A DNA stretch of 64,000 nucleotides from Paraglaciecola mesophila (GTDB lineage: Bacteria > Pseudomonadota > Gammaproteobacteria > Enterobacterales > Alteromonadaceae). The translations under genes were made by a program, and so were the position numbers. Location of the stretch: contig NZ_CP047656.1 in assembly GCF_009906955.1 (NCBI RefSeq), positions 4,884,462 through 4,948,461 of the forward strand, given 5' to 3'. This document shows positions 41,774 through 50,860 of the stretch, in pieces; position 1 is the first letter of the stretch; every line of letters starts with the position of its first letter. The notes beneath the pieces were generated by a model. That model worked only from the letters and a program-made list of their open reading frames with translations. It was not told where the DNA came from and did not search any database.

Positions 41774-43443
41774 TGGCAGAGCAAACTTACGATTACATCA
41801 TAGTCGGCGCAGGCTCAGCAGGGTGTGTGCTAGCAAATCGTTTATCTGAAGACGCCAGCAATCAAGTGTTGTTATTGGAAACAGGCGGCAGTGACAAAAA
41901 TATCTTTATCAAGATGCCTACTGCGCTGTCTATTCCTATGAACACGGACAAACTCGCTTGGCAGTTTCACACCGAAGAAGAGCCCTATTTAGACAACCGT
42001 AAAATGCATTGCCCAAGAGGTAAGGTGTTAGGTGGCTCATCGTCAATCAACGGTATGGTTTACGTGCGTGGCCATGCTAAAGACTTTGACGAGTGGCAAG
42101 AACACGGCGCTCAAGGGTGGGATTACCAGTCTTGTTTACCTTATTTTCAAAAAGCGGAAACGTTTTACTTAGGTAAAGACGCATACCGTGGTGATAAAGG
42201 CCCCCTTGGCGTGAATAACGGTAATGAGATGGCCAACCCCCTTTATACCGCCTTTATCGAGGCAGGTAAGCAAGCAGGTTATGCTGCCACCGCTGATTAC
42301 AACGCAGCACAGCAAGAGGGCTTCGGCCCAATGCACATGACGGTAAAAGATGGTGTGCGTAGCTCTGCAAGCCGAGAGTATCTTGACCCAATTAAGTCAC
42401 GTAAGAATTTGACCATAGTCACAGGTGCGTTAGCTGAAAAAGTGCTGCTCGATGGCAAAAAGGCCGTGGGGGTTGAGTACAGTATTAATGGCAACAAAAC
42501 CTATGCTAAAGCGTCAAAAGAAGTGGTACTAAGTGCGGGCTCTATTGGCTCACCTCACTTGTTGCAGCTTTCTGGTATTGGTGATAGCGACACGCTCACC
42601 GCTGCGGGTGTAGAGGTGAAACATCATTTACCTGGGGTAGGGCAGAACTTGCAAGACCACTTGGAATTTTACTTTCAGTACAAGTGTAAGCAGCCCATTA
42701 CCTTAAACGGCAAACTTGGACTTATTTCAAAAGGCTTGATTGGCGCGCGCTGGTTGTTTACTCGCAAAGGTTTGGGCGCCACCAATCACTTTGAGTCTTG
42801 TGCGTTTATTCGCTCAAAACCCGGTGTAGAGTGGCCAGATATTCAGTACCATTTTTTGCCTGCTGCTATGCGTTATGACGGGCGAAGCGCGTTTGCAGGG
42901 CATGGTTTTCAAGTACACGTGGGCCACAACAAGCCGAAAAGCCGCGGGGCGGTCACGATCAAATCTGCTGATCCGACTGAGGCGCCAAAAATTCAGTTTA
43001 ATTATTTGCAGCATCAAGATGACATTGAAGGCTTTCGTGCCTGTGTGCGCTTAACCCGCGAAATTATTGAGCAAAGCGCCTTTGATGAATACCGTGATGA
43101 TGAAATTCAGCCGGGTAAGCACATTCAAACCGATGAAGAAGTTGATGCATTTGTGCGCCAAGCCGTTGAGAGCGCTTACCATCCTTCGTGTTCTTGCAAA
43201 ATGGGTGAAGATCCCATGGCTGTAGTGAATTCCAGCACTCAGGTTCACGGCATTCAAGGGTTACGGGTCGTTGACTCGTCGATTTTCCCTACTGTGCCAA
43301 ATGGTAATTTGAATGCACCCACTATTATGGTGGCAGAAAAAGCGGCAGACATGATTTTAGGTAAGCCCCCGCTTAGCCAAGCACAGGTTGAGGTGGCTAC
43401 GTCAAGCAATTGGCAAACTGAACAGCGTAATACAACGATTTAA
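41773..43443 (+). CDS. betA: Choline dehydrogenase
   Basis: The 556-aa GMC oxidoreductase has the FAD motif IVGAGSAGCVLANRLSE at the start and the GMC signatures HCPRGKVLGGSSSINGMVYVRG and GSIGSPHLLQLSGIG. The active-site His is in YHPSCSCKMG. It oxidises choline to betaine aldehyde at the membrane using a quinone acceptor. Its length matches E. coli BetA. It is the last gene of betIBA. Confidence 0.95.
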   Translation: MAEQTYDYIIVGAGSAGCVLANRLSEDASNQVLLLETGGSDKNIFIKMPTALSIPMNTDKLAWQFHTEEEPYLDNRKMHCPRGKVLGGSSSINGMVYVRGHAKDFDEWQEHGAQGWDYQSCLPYFQKAETFYLGKDAYRGDKGPLGVNNGNEMANPLYTAFIEAGKQAGYAATADYNAAQQEGFGPMHMTVKDGVRSSASREYLDPIKSRKNLTIVTGALAEKVLLDGKKAVGVEYSINGNKTYAKASKEVVLSAGSIGSPHLLQLSGIGDSDTLTAAGVEVKHHLPGVGQNLQDHLEFYFQYKCKQPITLNGKLGLISKGLIGARWLFTRKGLGATNHFESCAFIRSKPGVEWPDIQYHFLPAAMRYDGRSAFAGHGFQVHVGHNKPKSRGAVTIKSADPTEAPKIQFNYLQHQDDIEGFRACVRLTREIIEQSAFDEYRDDEIQPGKHIQTDEEVDAFVRQAVESAYHPSCSCKMGEDPMAVVNSSTQVHGIQGLRVVDSSIFPTVPNGNLNAPTIMVAEKAADMILGKPPLSQAQVEVATSSNWQTEQRNTTI

Positions 43444-43546
43444 TCTGGCCACCTGACGCGCAGCAAAACCATGGGTTTGTTGCGTAATGCGAGTCAATAA
43501 ACAGGAAGAAAGATGAAGCATTATCGCTTATTTTGGGGAGGCACAA

Positions 43547-44764
43547 ATGACCTTATGGCTTAACGCTGGGATCATTTTCACCCTATTGGCCATTGTGGTT
43601 ATTTTACTTAAATGGGGAAATGTTGTTTGTGTCGGTGTGACGCCGGTTAGACTATTTACCTTTATTGCTATTTTATTTACCTCTGGCCTAGATGTTGGCT
43701 TGATCATGTTTCCGCTGACAGAGTTTGGTGGTTATGAAAACCTAAAGACCAATCCTGAGTACGCCTTCACTAACCCTATGGCTATCGAGTTCGGCTACTG
43801 GGGGTTTCTTATTTGGGGATTTTATTTCCTAACCTGTTTTTATTTCTGCGTGGTTGAACCCAAGGTTAAATTTTTCGAAATCCCCTTGGTCAAACTTATC
43901 AATAATGTGGTGATTATCGGCACCTGTGCATTCACCGCATTTCTGTTGTTGTCTAATTTACCTTGGTATCTGCCAGCTATTGGTGACGGTGAATCGGTCA
44001 TCCCTACCTTTTATTTTATTGTATTTGCAGCAATTTGCTTTGCGGTGTACTCCAGTACTGACATCAAATACGTGCGTTTATTAAGTATCTCTACCACTTG
44101 GTTATTTATCGCGTTGATCGCGTTTATGTGGGCGGGGGCGTTTTTAGGTAGCGATACCCAAGTGGCGGCGTTTGTTCATAATTTAGAACTTATAGGCAGT
44201 TACTTTGGCAACCTTGAAGATTTTGTTTTGCCATTGAATAAGTACCACGAGTTTTACTTATTTTGGTGGTTTGCTTGGAGCATCATGATTGGTCAATTTA
44301 CCTCGCGTTTTGTTGGGGGCTTGAAAACCTATCAGGTGTTGGGCGCTATGTTGATTTTCCCTTCTATTCCAATTGCGGTGTGGTTCAGCGTTATTTATCA
44401 ATACCACGAAGCGGGTATTCCCACAGCAGGGCTGAAAAACTCCGCCATGGCCTTTGTGGGTATTGTGTTTGTTATTAACTCGCTCGATTCCCTCATTCGT
44501 TTGTACACAGATAACCTAAAACTCACTGTTAAACGCTTAGGCAAGTTTAACTACATGGCACTGAACATAGTCGCGCTCTCTTTGTTGACATTGTTGTTCA
44601 AATTAGAGTTTTTGCAAATTCAGTGGGTCGGGGCATTGGTCATCGGTTTGTTCTTTAGCTGTGCAATTTTCATCGCCTATAGCAAACCTAAAACCGTCAA
44701 AAATATTGATAGCTCACCGAAAGATAATGAGATCGATTTTAGCAAAATAGATGCGGCAGATTAG
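43547..44764 (+). CDS. Short BCCT-like choline transporter
   Basis: The 405-aa protein has about ten to eleven membrane helices. YLFWWFAWSIMIGQFTSRFVGGLKTYQVLG resembles the BCCT signature segment (W...W-x-W...ISRGRT), and AVWFSVIYQY the following helix. BCCT carriers are usually 500-700 aa, so this is a reduced or divergent member lacking part of the standard N-terminal and C-terminal segments. The ATG is 103 bp after betA, within the same probable transcription unit. A role in choline or betaine uptake follows from the neighbours and is inferred. Confidence 0.65.
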   Translation: MTLWLNAGIIFTLLAIVVILLKWGNVVCVGVTPVRLFTFIAILFTSGLDVGLIMFPLTEFGGYENLKTNPEYAFTNPMAIEFGYWGFLIWGFYFLTCFYFCVVEPKVKFFEIPLVKLINNVVIIGTCAFTAFLLLSNLPWYLPAIGDGESVIPTFYFIVFAAICFAVYSSTDIKYVRLLSISTTWLFIALIAFMWAGAFLGSDTQVAAFVHNLELIGSYFGNLEDFVLPLNKYHEFYLFWWFAWSIMIGQFTSRFVGGLKTYQVLGAMLIFPSIPIAVWFSVIYQYHEAGIPTAGLKNSAMAFVGIVFVINSLDSLIRLYTDNLKLTVKRLGKFNYMALNIVALSLLTLLFKLEFLQIQWVGALVIGLFFSCAIFIAYSKPKTVKNIDSSPKDNEIDFSKIDAAD

Positions 44765-44865
44765 CGCTGTAGACGTTTAAACGTGACGCAAATATGCAAT
44801 GCATTACTAAGGAATTAACCATTAACACACTTAATAAAAACACAACACACAAAACAGGACTACTT

Positions 44866-47229
44866 ATGAATACCTATGTGCCAAAGAAGCAAAGTCTAAT
44901 CGCTTTGTCTGTGCTGTCAGCCATGTCAATGACGTCATTGCCAGCCTTTGCTCAAGAAGCCGATACTCAAGCGAAAGCGAAAAAACAACAAGAAGACGTT
45001 GAGTCTATCGTGGTAACTGGGCGTAACGTGTCTTACGCCAACAGTGCCGCTTCTGAAGAAATGAAAAAGCAGCAAACCCCAATGACTAGCGTGTTGGCTT
45101 TGGTTGATAACCTACCTGGCGTATTGGTGACTGAGGGTGACCCGTTTGGCTCTGATGAATGGTCTACCAGTATTTCAATTCGTGGTTTTCAGTTGAACTT
45201 AGAATCACAACAAATTGGTATGACGGTCGATGGCATATCAAACGGTAACTCTAACTACGGCGGTGGTACAAAAGCCAGTCGCTATATTGATACCGAAAAT
45301 TTACGTGGTGTGGAAGTATCTCAAGGTACGGCTGACATTAGCTCGCGTTCAAACGAAGCGCTAGGCGGTACCATGGATTTCACCACCATTTTACCTGCGC
45401 TAGATGAGCAGTTAACGGTTAGCACGACGCTTGCTGAGCACAATGCACGTAAATTCTACGTTCGTTATGACACTGGCGAAATTGCGCGCGACACATTCGC
45501 TTGGTTATCACTATCTAGTCAGCAAAACGATGACTACATGGATGGGTCAATCACTAATAAACGTGATCACGCCGAAGGTAAAATTATCAGCACCATAGGT
45601 GAAGTGGATATTACGGGTTACGTAAGTTATGACGATGCCGAAGAATACACTTACCAGCGTGTTTACGGTTTGGCGCAGTATGCAGAAAACTCCCAATGGG
45701 ACGGCTTAACTGAAGATTGGTCTGGTGTACCATACCAAGATCAAGTGTTTCGTGAAGGTTGGGTAACAGAGCGTGAAAATTTCTTTACCTATTTAAAAGC
45801 AGACTTTGCTGTAGGTGAAGTTGATTTTAGCACCAATGTTTATTACCACGAAAACGAAGGTGCAGGTAAGTGGATCCCATATTACATCGCAGATGTTACC
45901 GATGATGGTGCAGGTAACCCTAACTCAGAGCTAGATTCATCAACCACTGCACTTGGCGGTGCTTCACAAGGCTTGATTTACTTCGTTAATCGCGCCGGTG
46001 AAACCCTGTCACCAATCGCTGGTTGTGAAAGCTCAATCGGCTTCCCATATGGCGGCGGCGGTGCTGAAATTGACCCAGGTTGTTACGAGCAAGGCGCTAT
46101 TCCTGTTAGCTCAAACCGTCATACCCACTACGACAAAAAGCGTTATGGCATCAATGGCGACTTCACTTGGCATACCAGCATCTCTGATATGGACAACGTA
46201 TTGCGTGGTGGTTTCTGGTATGAAGATTATCACCGCGAAGAGTATCGTGATTGGCATAAAACCATCGATGCTGCCACAGGTCCTCGTTATGACGAAACGC
46301 CGTATTGGATCCAGTACGACCGTGAATTTCCTGTCGAAACCTTGATGTATTACGTTGAAGACGAACTTGACACCGGCTTTGCTAAATTCCGTCTAGGTGC
46401 CAAGCAGTTCAAAGTTGATGTAGCGAAAGACGACCAGTTCGTACCAGAGAACGACTTGGATGTGTCATCTGACTCAGACGTACTTATTTCAGCCGGTTTT
46501 GTTGCACCCTTACCTGTAGATGGCCTAGAAGTCTTCGGTGGTTATGCTGAAAACTTCGCGGCGGTAAAAGATGCAGTACTGGAGCGTGATGATGCTGACG
46601 TGAGCGCAGTTGAGCCAGAAACAGCAGATAACATTGACTTCGGTTTACGTTATTCAACGCCTGGTTTTAACGCAAGCTTGACTTATTACAACATCAAGTT
46701 TGAAAACCGTATCACCTTTATCAGCAATGAAGATGTTGACGGTATCGACTTCCTAGAATCTGCTGCTGGTGGGTATGTTAACGACGGTGGTATTGAATCT
46801 GACGGTATTGAAGCATCAATCGATTATAAGATTAATGAAAACTTCGGTGTGTATGTGTCATACACCAAAAATGAATCGACCTATACCGACGAAGATTTCA
46901 ACGGCAAAACCGTTATCGGTAGCCCAGAAGATATGGCCGTTATCAGCTTCGATTACGCCAAGAATGACTTCTACGCTGGTTTTAGCACCAAATATGTAGG
47001 TGAGCGTTTCCTAGACCAAGCCAACACTCAAGAAGTCGATTCTTACGTAGTGAGCGATTTGTACATGGGCAAAACAGCTTACGATATCGGAGGCAGCATC
47101 GAAAGCGTAGAGCTTAGCTTTACCGTGAACAACGTATTTGACGAAGAGTACTTAGGCTCAATTGCGCCAAATGCCGGTTGGATTGGAGCGCCGCGTATTG
47201 CATCGTTCAACGTTAGATTTGTAATGTAA
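44866..47229 (+). CDS. TonB-dependent receptor next to betIBA
   Basis: The 787-aa receptor starts at MNTYVPKKQSLIAL (signal peptide ending SLPAFAQ); an ATG at 44794 lacks a signal. The plug domain has SIVVTGRNV (TonB box), IRGFQLNLESQQIGMTVDG and SRSNEALGGTMDF, followed by a 22-strand barrel ending in SFNVRFVM. Its long, Asp- and Tyr-rich loops would bind a substrate too large or scarce for porins. Its position after the choline genes suggests a choline-containing compound, but the substrate is not determinable here. Confidence 0.85.
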   Translation: MNTYVPKKQSLIALSVLSAMSMTSLPAFAQEADTQAKAKKQQEDVESIVVTGRNVSYANSAASEEMKKQQTPMTSVLALVDNLPGVLVTEGDPFGSDEWSTSISIRGFQLNLESQQIGMTVDGISNGNSNYGGGTKASRYIDTENLRGVEVSQGTADISSRSNEALGGTMDFTTILPALDEQLTVSTTLAEHNARKFYVRYDTGEIARDTFAWLSLSSQQNDDYMDGSITNKRDHAEGKIISTIGEVDITGYVSYDDAEEYTYQRVYGLAQYAENSQWDGLTEDWSGVPYQDQVFREGWVTERENFFTYLKADFAVGEVDFSTNVYYHENEGAGKWIPYYIADVTDDGAGNPNSELDSSTTALGGASQGLIYFVNRAGETLSPIAGCESSIGFPYGGGGAEIDPGCYEQGAIPVSSNRHTHYDKKRYGINGDFTWHTSISDMDNVLRGGFWYEDYHREEYRDWHKTIDAATGPRYDETPYWIQYDREFPVETLMYYVEDELDTGFAKFRLGAKQFKVDVAKDDQFVPENDLDVSSDSDVLISAGFVAPLPVDGLEVFGGYAENFAAVKDAVLERDDADVSAVEPETADNIDFGLRYSTPGFNASLTYYNIKFENRITFISNEDVDGIDFLESAAGGYVNDGGIESDGIEASIDYKINENFGVYVSYTKNESTYTDEDFNGKTVIGSPEDMAVISFDYAKNDFYAGFSTKYVGERFLDQANTQEVDSYVVSDLYMGKTAYDIGGSIESVELSFTVNNVFDEEYLGSIAPNAGWIGAPRIASFNVRFVM

Positions 47230-47241
47230 AAATAGCGTGTG

Positions 47242-47281
47242 AAAAGGCCACATTCAGACTCTCTGTTTGTGGCCTTTTTTG
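47242..47281 (+). terminator. Rho-independent terminator after TonB receptor
   Basis: AAAAGGCCACA / TGTGGCCTTTT (47242-47252, 47268-47278) form an 11-bp stem followed by a T-run. It ends the choline-locus transcript before the PHP gene. Confidence 0.85.
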
Positions 47282-47422
47282 TATTTATTTTCTGCGCGTT
47301 AACATGCTCTTTATCGATTTACTGACATAAAACGAGCGTATGTTGTTATTCCGCGCCTACGTGCTATTCGAACACTTTTTCAATCAAGGGCAGGCATTAT
47401 GCGCTGCCAAAGGTAAACAACA

Positions 47423-49789
47423 ATGAACGTACCCAAGCTAAATTCGCATTTCATTCCTGTCATCATGGCGGTTGTTGGCTTAACGGTTGCCCCGCAAAGT
47501 AGCGCTGCTGTGAGTATTATTAAAGGCAAAACGATCATTCCCCATGGCAACGCGACGTCAGACAGCGACATCACCATTAAAAACGACAAGCTGGCCTTTT
47601 CATTGGCCATGGGTTCGGCACCGCCTTGGGGCGTAGCGCGAGGTTGCATTGTGGATATCGCAAACGTTGAAGCCGATGGGGCGCTTAGCCTTGACCGCGT
47701 AGCATTTGCGGATTTCATACCGAATGATTGGTCAAGTTGGCCCAACACCTATCAAACCCTTGATGTGATAAAAGACAGCCCTGATGAAGCCATCGTTAAC
47801 ATTACCCGAGATTTTGGGCAGGTTGAAATAAGCACTACATATAGTTTGCTTTCAGGCTCTGACATTATTCATGTACAAACCACTATGACCAATCAAGGTG
47901 AAGCGATCCCAGACATGCGTTCAGGATTTACCTTATGGCCCGATGGGGGATACAAGTTTGCGGTACCAGAACATAAATCGAGTGATAAAAGGGAGCAGGC
48001 TGCGAATTTTATTACTGATCGCTTTGTGGGCTATGCCGCCGATTGGGCGGTTGCCTTACACGCCCCTTATATGAGCGAAACCAAACACCAATCAAGAGAT
48101 TTATATACCCAGCATAGTTTGCAAAAAGGCCAAACGGTGACGTTCACAGGTGACTACCAAGTATTGGCCAGCGGCGATTTAGCCCCAGTGGTGCGGGCTG
48201 AAATTACCCGTAAAAACGCGAAAGCGGGCACGCTCACAGGAGAAGTACGCACTCAAAGCGGAAATTTGCTCACACAACCTGCCATTGTAGTGACCAAAGA
48301 CGATGTACCTTATATGTGGGGGTTAGGCCAAAATGGCCAGTATCAATTTGATTTACCAGTTGGGCAATACCAAGTCTATGCCACAGGCAAAGGCTATTCT
48401 GCGAGCAAAATTCATGACATTGAAATAACTGAAAAGCAAACGCAAACATTGTCGTTTCATGATCTTCTCGCCCCCGGTAAGGTCAGTGTTCAGGTAACCG
48501 ATGCCAACACCAACGCGCCCCTTGATGCGAAAATTAAAATTGAAAAAGGTAATCAGCCGTTGATCGAGTTTTTAGGTGCGCGCACCTTTTTCACCGAACT
48601 TGATAACAAAGGCCAAGCCACGTTTCCTTTAGCGCCGGGTGACTATCAATTAAGCCTTTCTGCTGGTGGCGGTTTTAACGCGATACCTAAGCTGGTCAGC
48701 ACGACAGTAAAAGCAAATGCCACTACGAGCATAGACAGTGAGATTCAGATCAGCACCTATCCGACGCAAAACGGCTGGTACGCCGCAGACTTACATCATC
48801 ATGCTGACGTGCTGGAAGGCTCAACCTCGCCCGAGTATTTAGTGCGCTCGCAACTGGCTGCAGGTTTAAACGCATTGTTTGTCAGCGATCATGACTCCAC
48901 TAAAAACAATGCTGAAATTCAAGCGCTGGCTGATAAACGCGGTGTACCCTTTATTCCGTCAATTGAAGTGTCGCCTTCTTGGGGGCATTTTAACGCCTTT
49001 CCGATAAACGCAGGAGCAAGCTTGTCTGTCGACCCAGGTATTGATGATATTCACACCCTGATTAAAGACATGCGCCGCATGGGGGCGACAGTGATTGCAT
49101 CGAACCACCCGTACATACCCTACGGTTACTTGAGCAGTTTAGATAAAAACACTGCCCCAGGTGGGTTCAACCCCAGCATTGACTTGTTTGAGATAAACGC
49201 CGCCGTCGATAACCAGCCAACCATGGATAAAGCCCATCAGCTTTGGTCACAAGGTTTGCCTTATTATTACACCGCAGGCTCTGACACTCATGACGTGTGG
49301 AATCAAACCAGCGGTTTAAATCGCATGTTCGTTTACACAGGCAGTAAACCAAGTGCCCAGGCGTATGCACAAGCTATGAAAAACGGCCGCTCTTATGTGT
49401 CATATGGCCCGATTATTTATCCGCAAAACGTCATGTTTGGTGACACCATTAAACTCGCCAAAGATCAGCCACAAGCCATTCGTTTTGATTTAGTGGCAGT
49501 CAACGGCCTCAAATCAGTGCAGCTAATTGGCGTAAATAGCCAGACTAACAGTGCGGCTCAAACTCAGAGCGAAGGCGCAGGCATCAGCCCACAGCCAAGC
49601 ACAGACACAAACACCGGTGCTAATAGTAAGGTGATAAGAAAACAGGCACTAAGTGGTGATAGCGCATCTATTACCTTTGATGTGCCAAACACATCGGGCT
49701 GGGTTGCACTGGTGGTAGAAGATAAAAAGGGACATAAAGCCTATTCCAACCCGATTTGGCTTAAAGAGGTAGAGGAAAGTCAGTTCTGA
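47423..49789 (+). CDS. Secreted PHP-domain metallohydrolase (CehA/McbA type)
   Basis: The 788-aa protein has a signal peptide (VIMAVVGLTVAPQSSAA). The middle contains two carboxypeptidase-regulatory-like beta domains (PDAYLPV-type repeats around LPVGQYQVYATGKGYS and LAPGDYQLSLSAGGG). The C-terminal PHP domain starts with WYAADLHHHADVLEGS (three metal His), then FVSDHDS, FIPSIEVSPSWGHFNAF, ASNHPYIPYG and YYTAGSDTHD. The His/Asp set is complete for a di- or trimetal phosphoesterase or esterase. The substrate is unknown; the family includes carbaryl hydrolase CehA. It is a separate unit after a strong terminator. Confidence 0.82.
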   Translation: MNVPKLNSHFIPVIMAVVGLTVAPQSSAAVSIIKGKTIIPHGNATSDSDITIKNDKLAFSLAMGSAPPWGVARGCIVDIANVEADGALSLDRVAFADFIPNDWSSWPNTYQTLDVIKDSPDEAIVNITRDFGQVEISTTYSLLSGSDIIHVQTTMTNQGEAIPDMRSGFTLWPDGGYKFAVPEHKSSDKREQAANFITDRFVGYAADWAVALHAPYMSETKHQSRDLYTQHSLQKGQTVTFTGDYQVLASGDLAPVVRAEITRKNAKAGTLTGEVRTQSGNLLTQPAIVVTKDDVPYMWGLGQNGQYQFDLPVGQYQVYATGKGYSASKIHDIEITEKQTQTLSFHDLLAPGKVSVQVTDANTNAPLDAKIKIEKGNQPLIEFLGARTFFTELDNKGQATFPLAPGDYQLSLSAGGGFNAIPKLVSTTVKANATTSIDSEIQISTYPTQNGWYAADLHHHADVLEGSTSPEYLVRSQLAAGLNALFVSDHDSTKNNAEIQALADKRGVPFIPSIEVSPSWGHFNAFPINAGASLSVDPGIDDIHTLIKDMRRMGATVIASNHPYIPYGYLSSLDKNTAPGGFNPSIDLFEINAAVDNQPTMDKAHQLWSQGLPYYYTAGSDTHDVWNQTSGLNRMFVYTGSKPSAQAYAQAMKNGRSYVSYGPIIYPQNVMFGDTIKLAKDQPQAIRFDLVAVNGLKSVQLIGVNSQTNSAAQTQSEGAGISPQPSTDTNTGANSKVIRKQALSGDSASITFDVPNTSGWVALVVEDKKGHKAYSNPIWLKEVEESQF

Positions 49790-49842
49790 CTGAGGGAAAA
49801 GGAGCGCGCGGCAGTTTTTAGATACAACGGCTCCTTCAACAA

Positions 49843-49872
49843 AAAAGGCTCTTCATTTCTGAAGAGCCTTTT
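49843..49872 (-). terminator. Terminator of ssrA and of the PHP gene
   Basis: AAAAGGCTCTTCA / TGAAGAGCCTTTT (49843-49855, 49860-49872) make a perfect 13-bp stem with a TTTC loop, able to work in both directions. Confidence 0.85.
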
Positions 49873-49884
49873 CATCGCGATGTT

Positions 49885-50241
49885 TGGTGGAGCTGGCGGG
49901 AGTTGAACCCGCGTCCAAAAAACGTCAACCGTCGGTACTACATGCTTATTCTGTCTTTTATTTAACTATTTCGAACTCCGGCAGACAGGATTTCTCATAG
50001 CGGGCCTAATACTGTTTCGCGGTTCACCCTTAGACAAGGTTCCCTCGCTATTCTGCTGGGATGACCTTCCGAACCTCTACTAGCAGAAAGAGTATGAGTG
50101 GAAGGGCTTAGCCGGTTATTAAGCGGCTAGAGCGTAGTTTTCGTCGTTTGCGACTATTTAAATGCGGCTTTTTAAGAGGCAAACCGCTCCTCTGCATGCA
50201 CCTAAAGCCTCAAGAATCTTGTCGAATCCAAAATCAGCCCC
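49885..50241 (-). ncRNA. ssrA: tmRNA
   Basis: The 357-nt RNA on the minus strand begins GGGGCTGATTTTGGATTCG at 50241. It ends with the tRNA-like acceptor arm and CCA (complement TGGTGGAGC at 49885). The tag reading frame (complement of 50119-50151) encodes ANDENYALAA followed by TAA. The T-arm GGGAGTTGAACCCGC is seen in the complement. It rescues stalled ribosomes with SmpB, encoded 2 kb away. Confidence 0.97.
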
Positions 50242-50324
50242 AAATGTGGTTGGTTGCAAACTACCAACGCTGCGCATTGTAACATAGACACAGGGGAAAT
50301 CACTAATATGCGTCGTTAACACCG

Positions 50325-50726
50325 TTAATAATTTGCTTCATTTAACAGTTTGCTTAAAGTTTGTTCAGGTAAGCATTGTCCATCTGCGCTGTTTTCTTTC
50401 AATAGGGCAATGAGTTTATCAAGTCGTTCTGTTTTAGCTTGCATTTGGGCGAGTAAAAGGTGCGCTTCTTGTCGTTTTGCTTCGAGTCGTTTAAGGATTA
50501 GGTCGTGCTCAAAGCCTTCTTCTACTGTGGCGGCAGAAGGCATTTCATCTAATGAAAAGCCAAGGCTTTGAGAGAATCTAATTAGTTGTATTTGGCGCAC
50601 ACTCTCTGCTGTGTATTGACGATAGCCATTACTGTTTCTGGTGCTTGGCAGCAGGCCTTTGCTTTCATAAAAACGGATAGTGCTAGTAGCAACACCACTT
50701 TGCTGGGCGAGTTCGCCTATTTTCAT
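50325..50726 (-). CDS. MerR-family regulator
   Basis: The 133-aa regulator has an N-terminal winged helix (MKIGELAQQSGVATSTIRFYE, RNSNGYRQY) and a long dimerisation helix (LEAKRQEAHLLLAQMQ). A single Cys near the C-terminus (QCLPEQ) lacks the second Cys typical of metal-binding MerR proteins, so it may respond to an organic or redox signal. The gene is divergent from the oxidoreductase gene at 50861, with the classic MerR promoter between them. Confidence 0.88.
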   Translation of the reverse strand: MKIGELAQQSGVATSTIRFYESKGLLPSTRNSNGYRQYTAESVRQIQLIRFSQSLGFSLDEMPSAATVEEGFEHDLILKRLEAKRQEAHLLLAQMQAKTERLDKLIALLKENSADGQCLPEQTLSKLLNEANY

Positions 50727-50799
50727 TGGGTTACCTTGGTGAGTATTGTGATTGACGCAAATGGAATGCTCATAAAAAATGAATCCCGTAAAAAGGCTG

Positions 50800-50830
50800 T
50801 TGACCTTAAAGCTAACTTTAAGGTTATAGT
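50800..50830 (+). promoter_or_regulatory. MerR-type promoter with 19-bp spacer
   Basis: -35 TTGACC (50800-50805) and -10 TATAGT (50825-50830) are separated by 19 bp. The spacer region contains the perfect inverted repeat ACCTTAAAG / CTTTAAGGT (50803-50811, 50816-50824), slightly overlapping the -35. The over-long spacer and central dyad are the hallmark of MerR-activated promoters. It points at the OYE gene. Confidence 0.85.
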
Positions 50831-50860
50831 GAGTTCAATGTCAATTTAATAAGCTTTTTT

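Noticed and set aside
43457..43486. Hairpin CGCAGCAAAACC / GGTTTGTTGCG after betA considered as a terminator
   Set aside because: The arms are imperfect and no T-run follows; it may be a weak attenuator or mRNA-processing structure, but the evidence is too thin for a feature.
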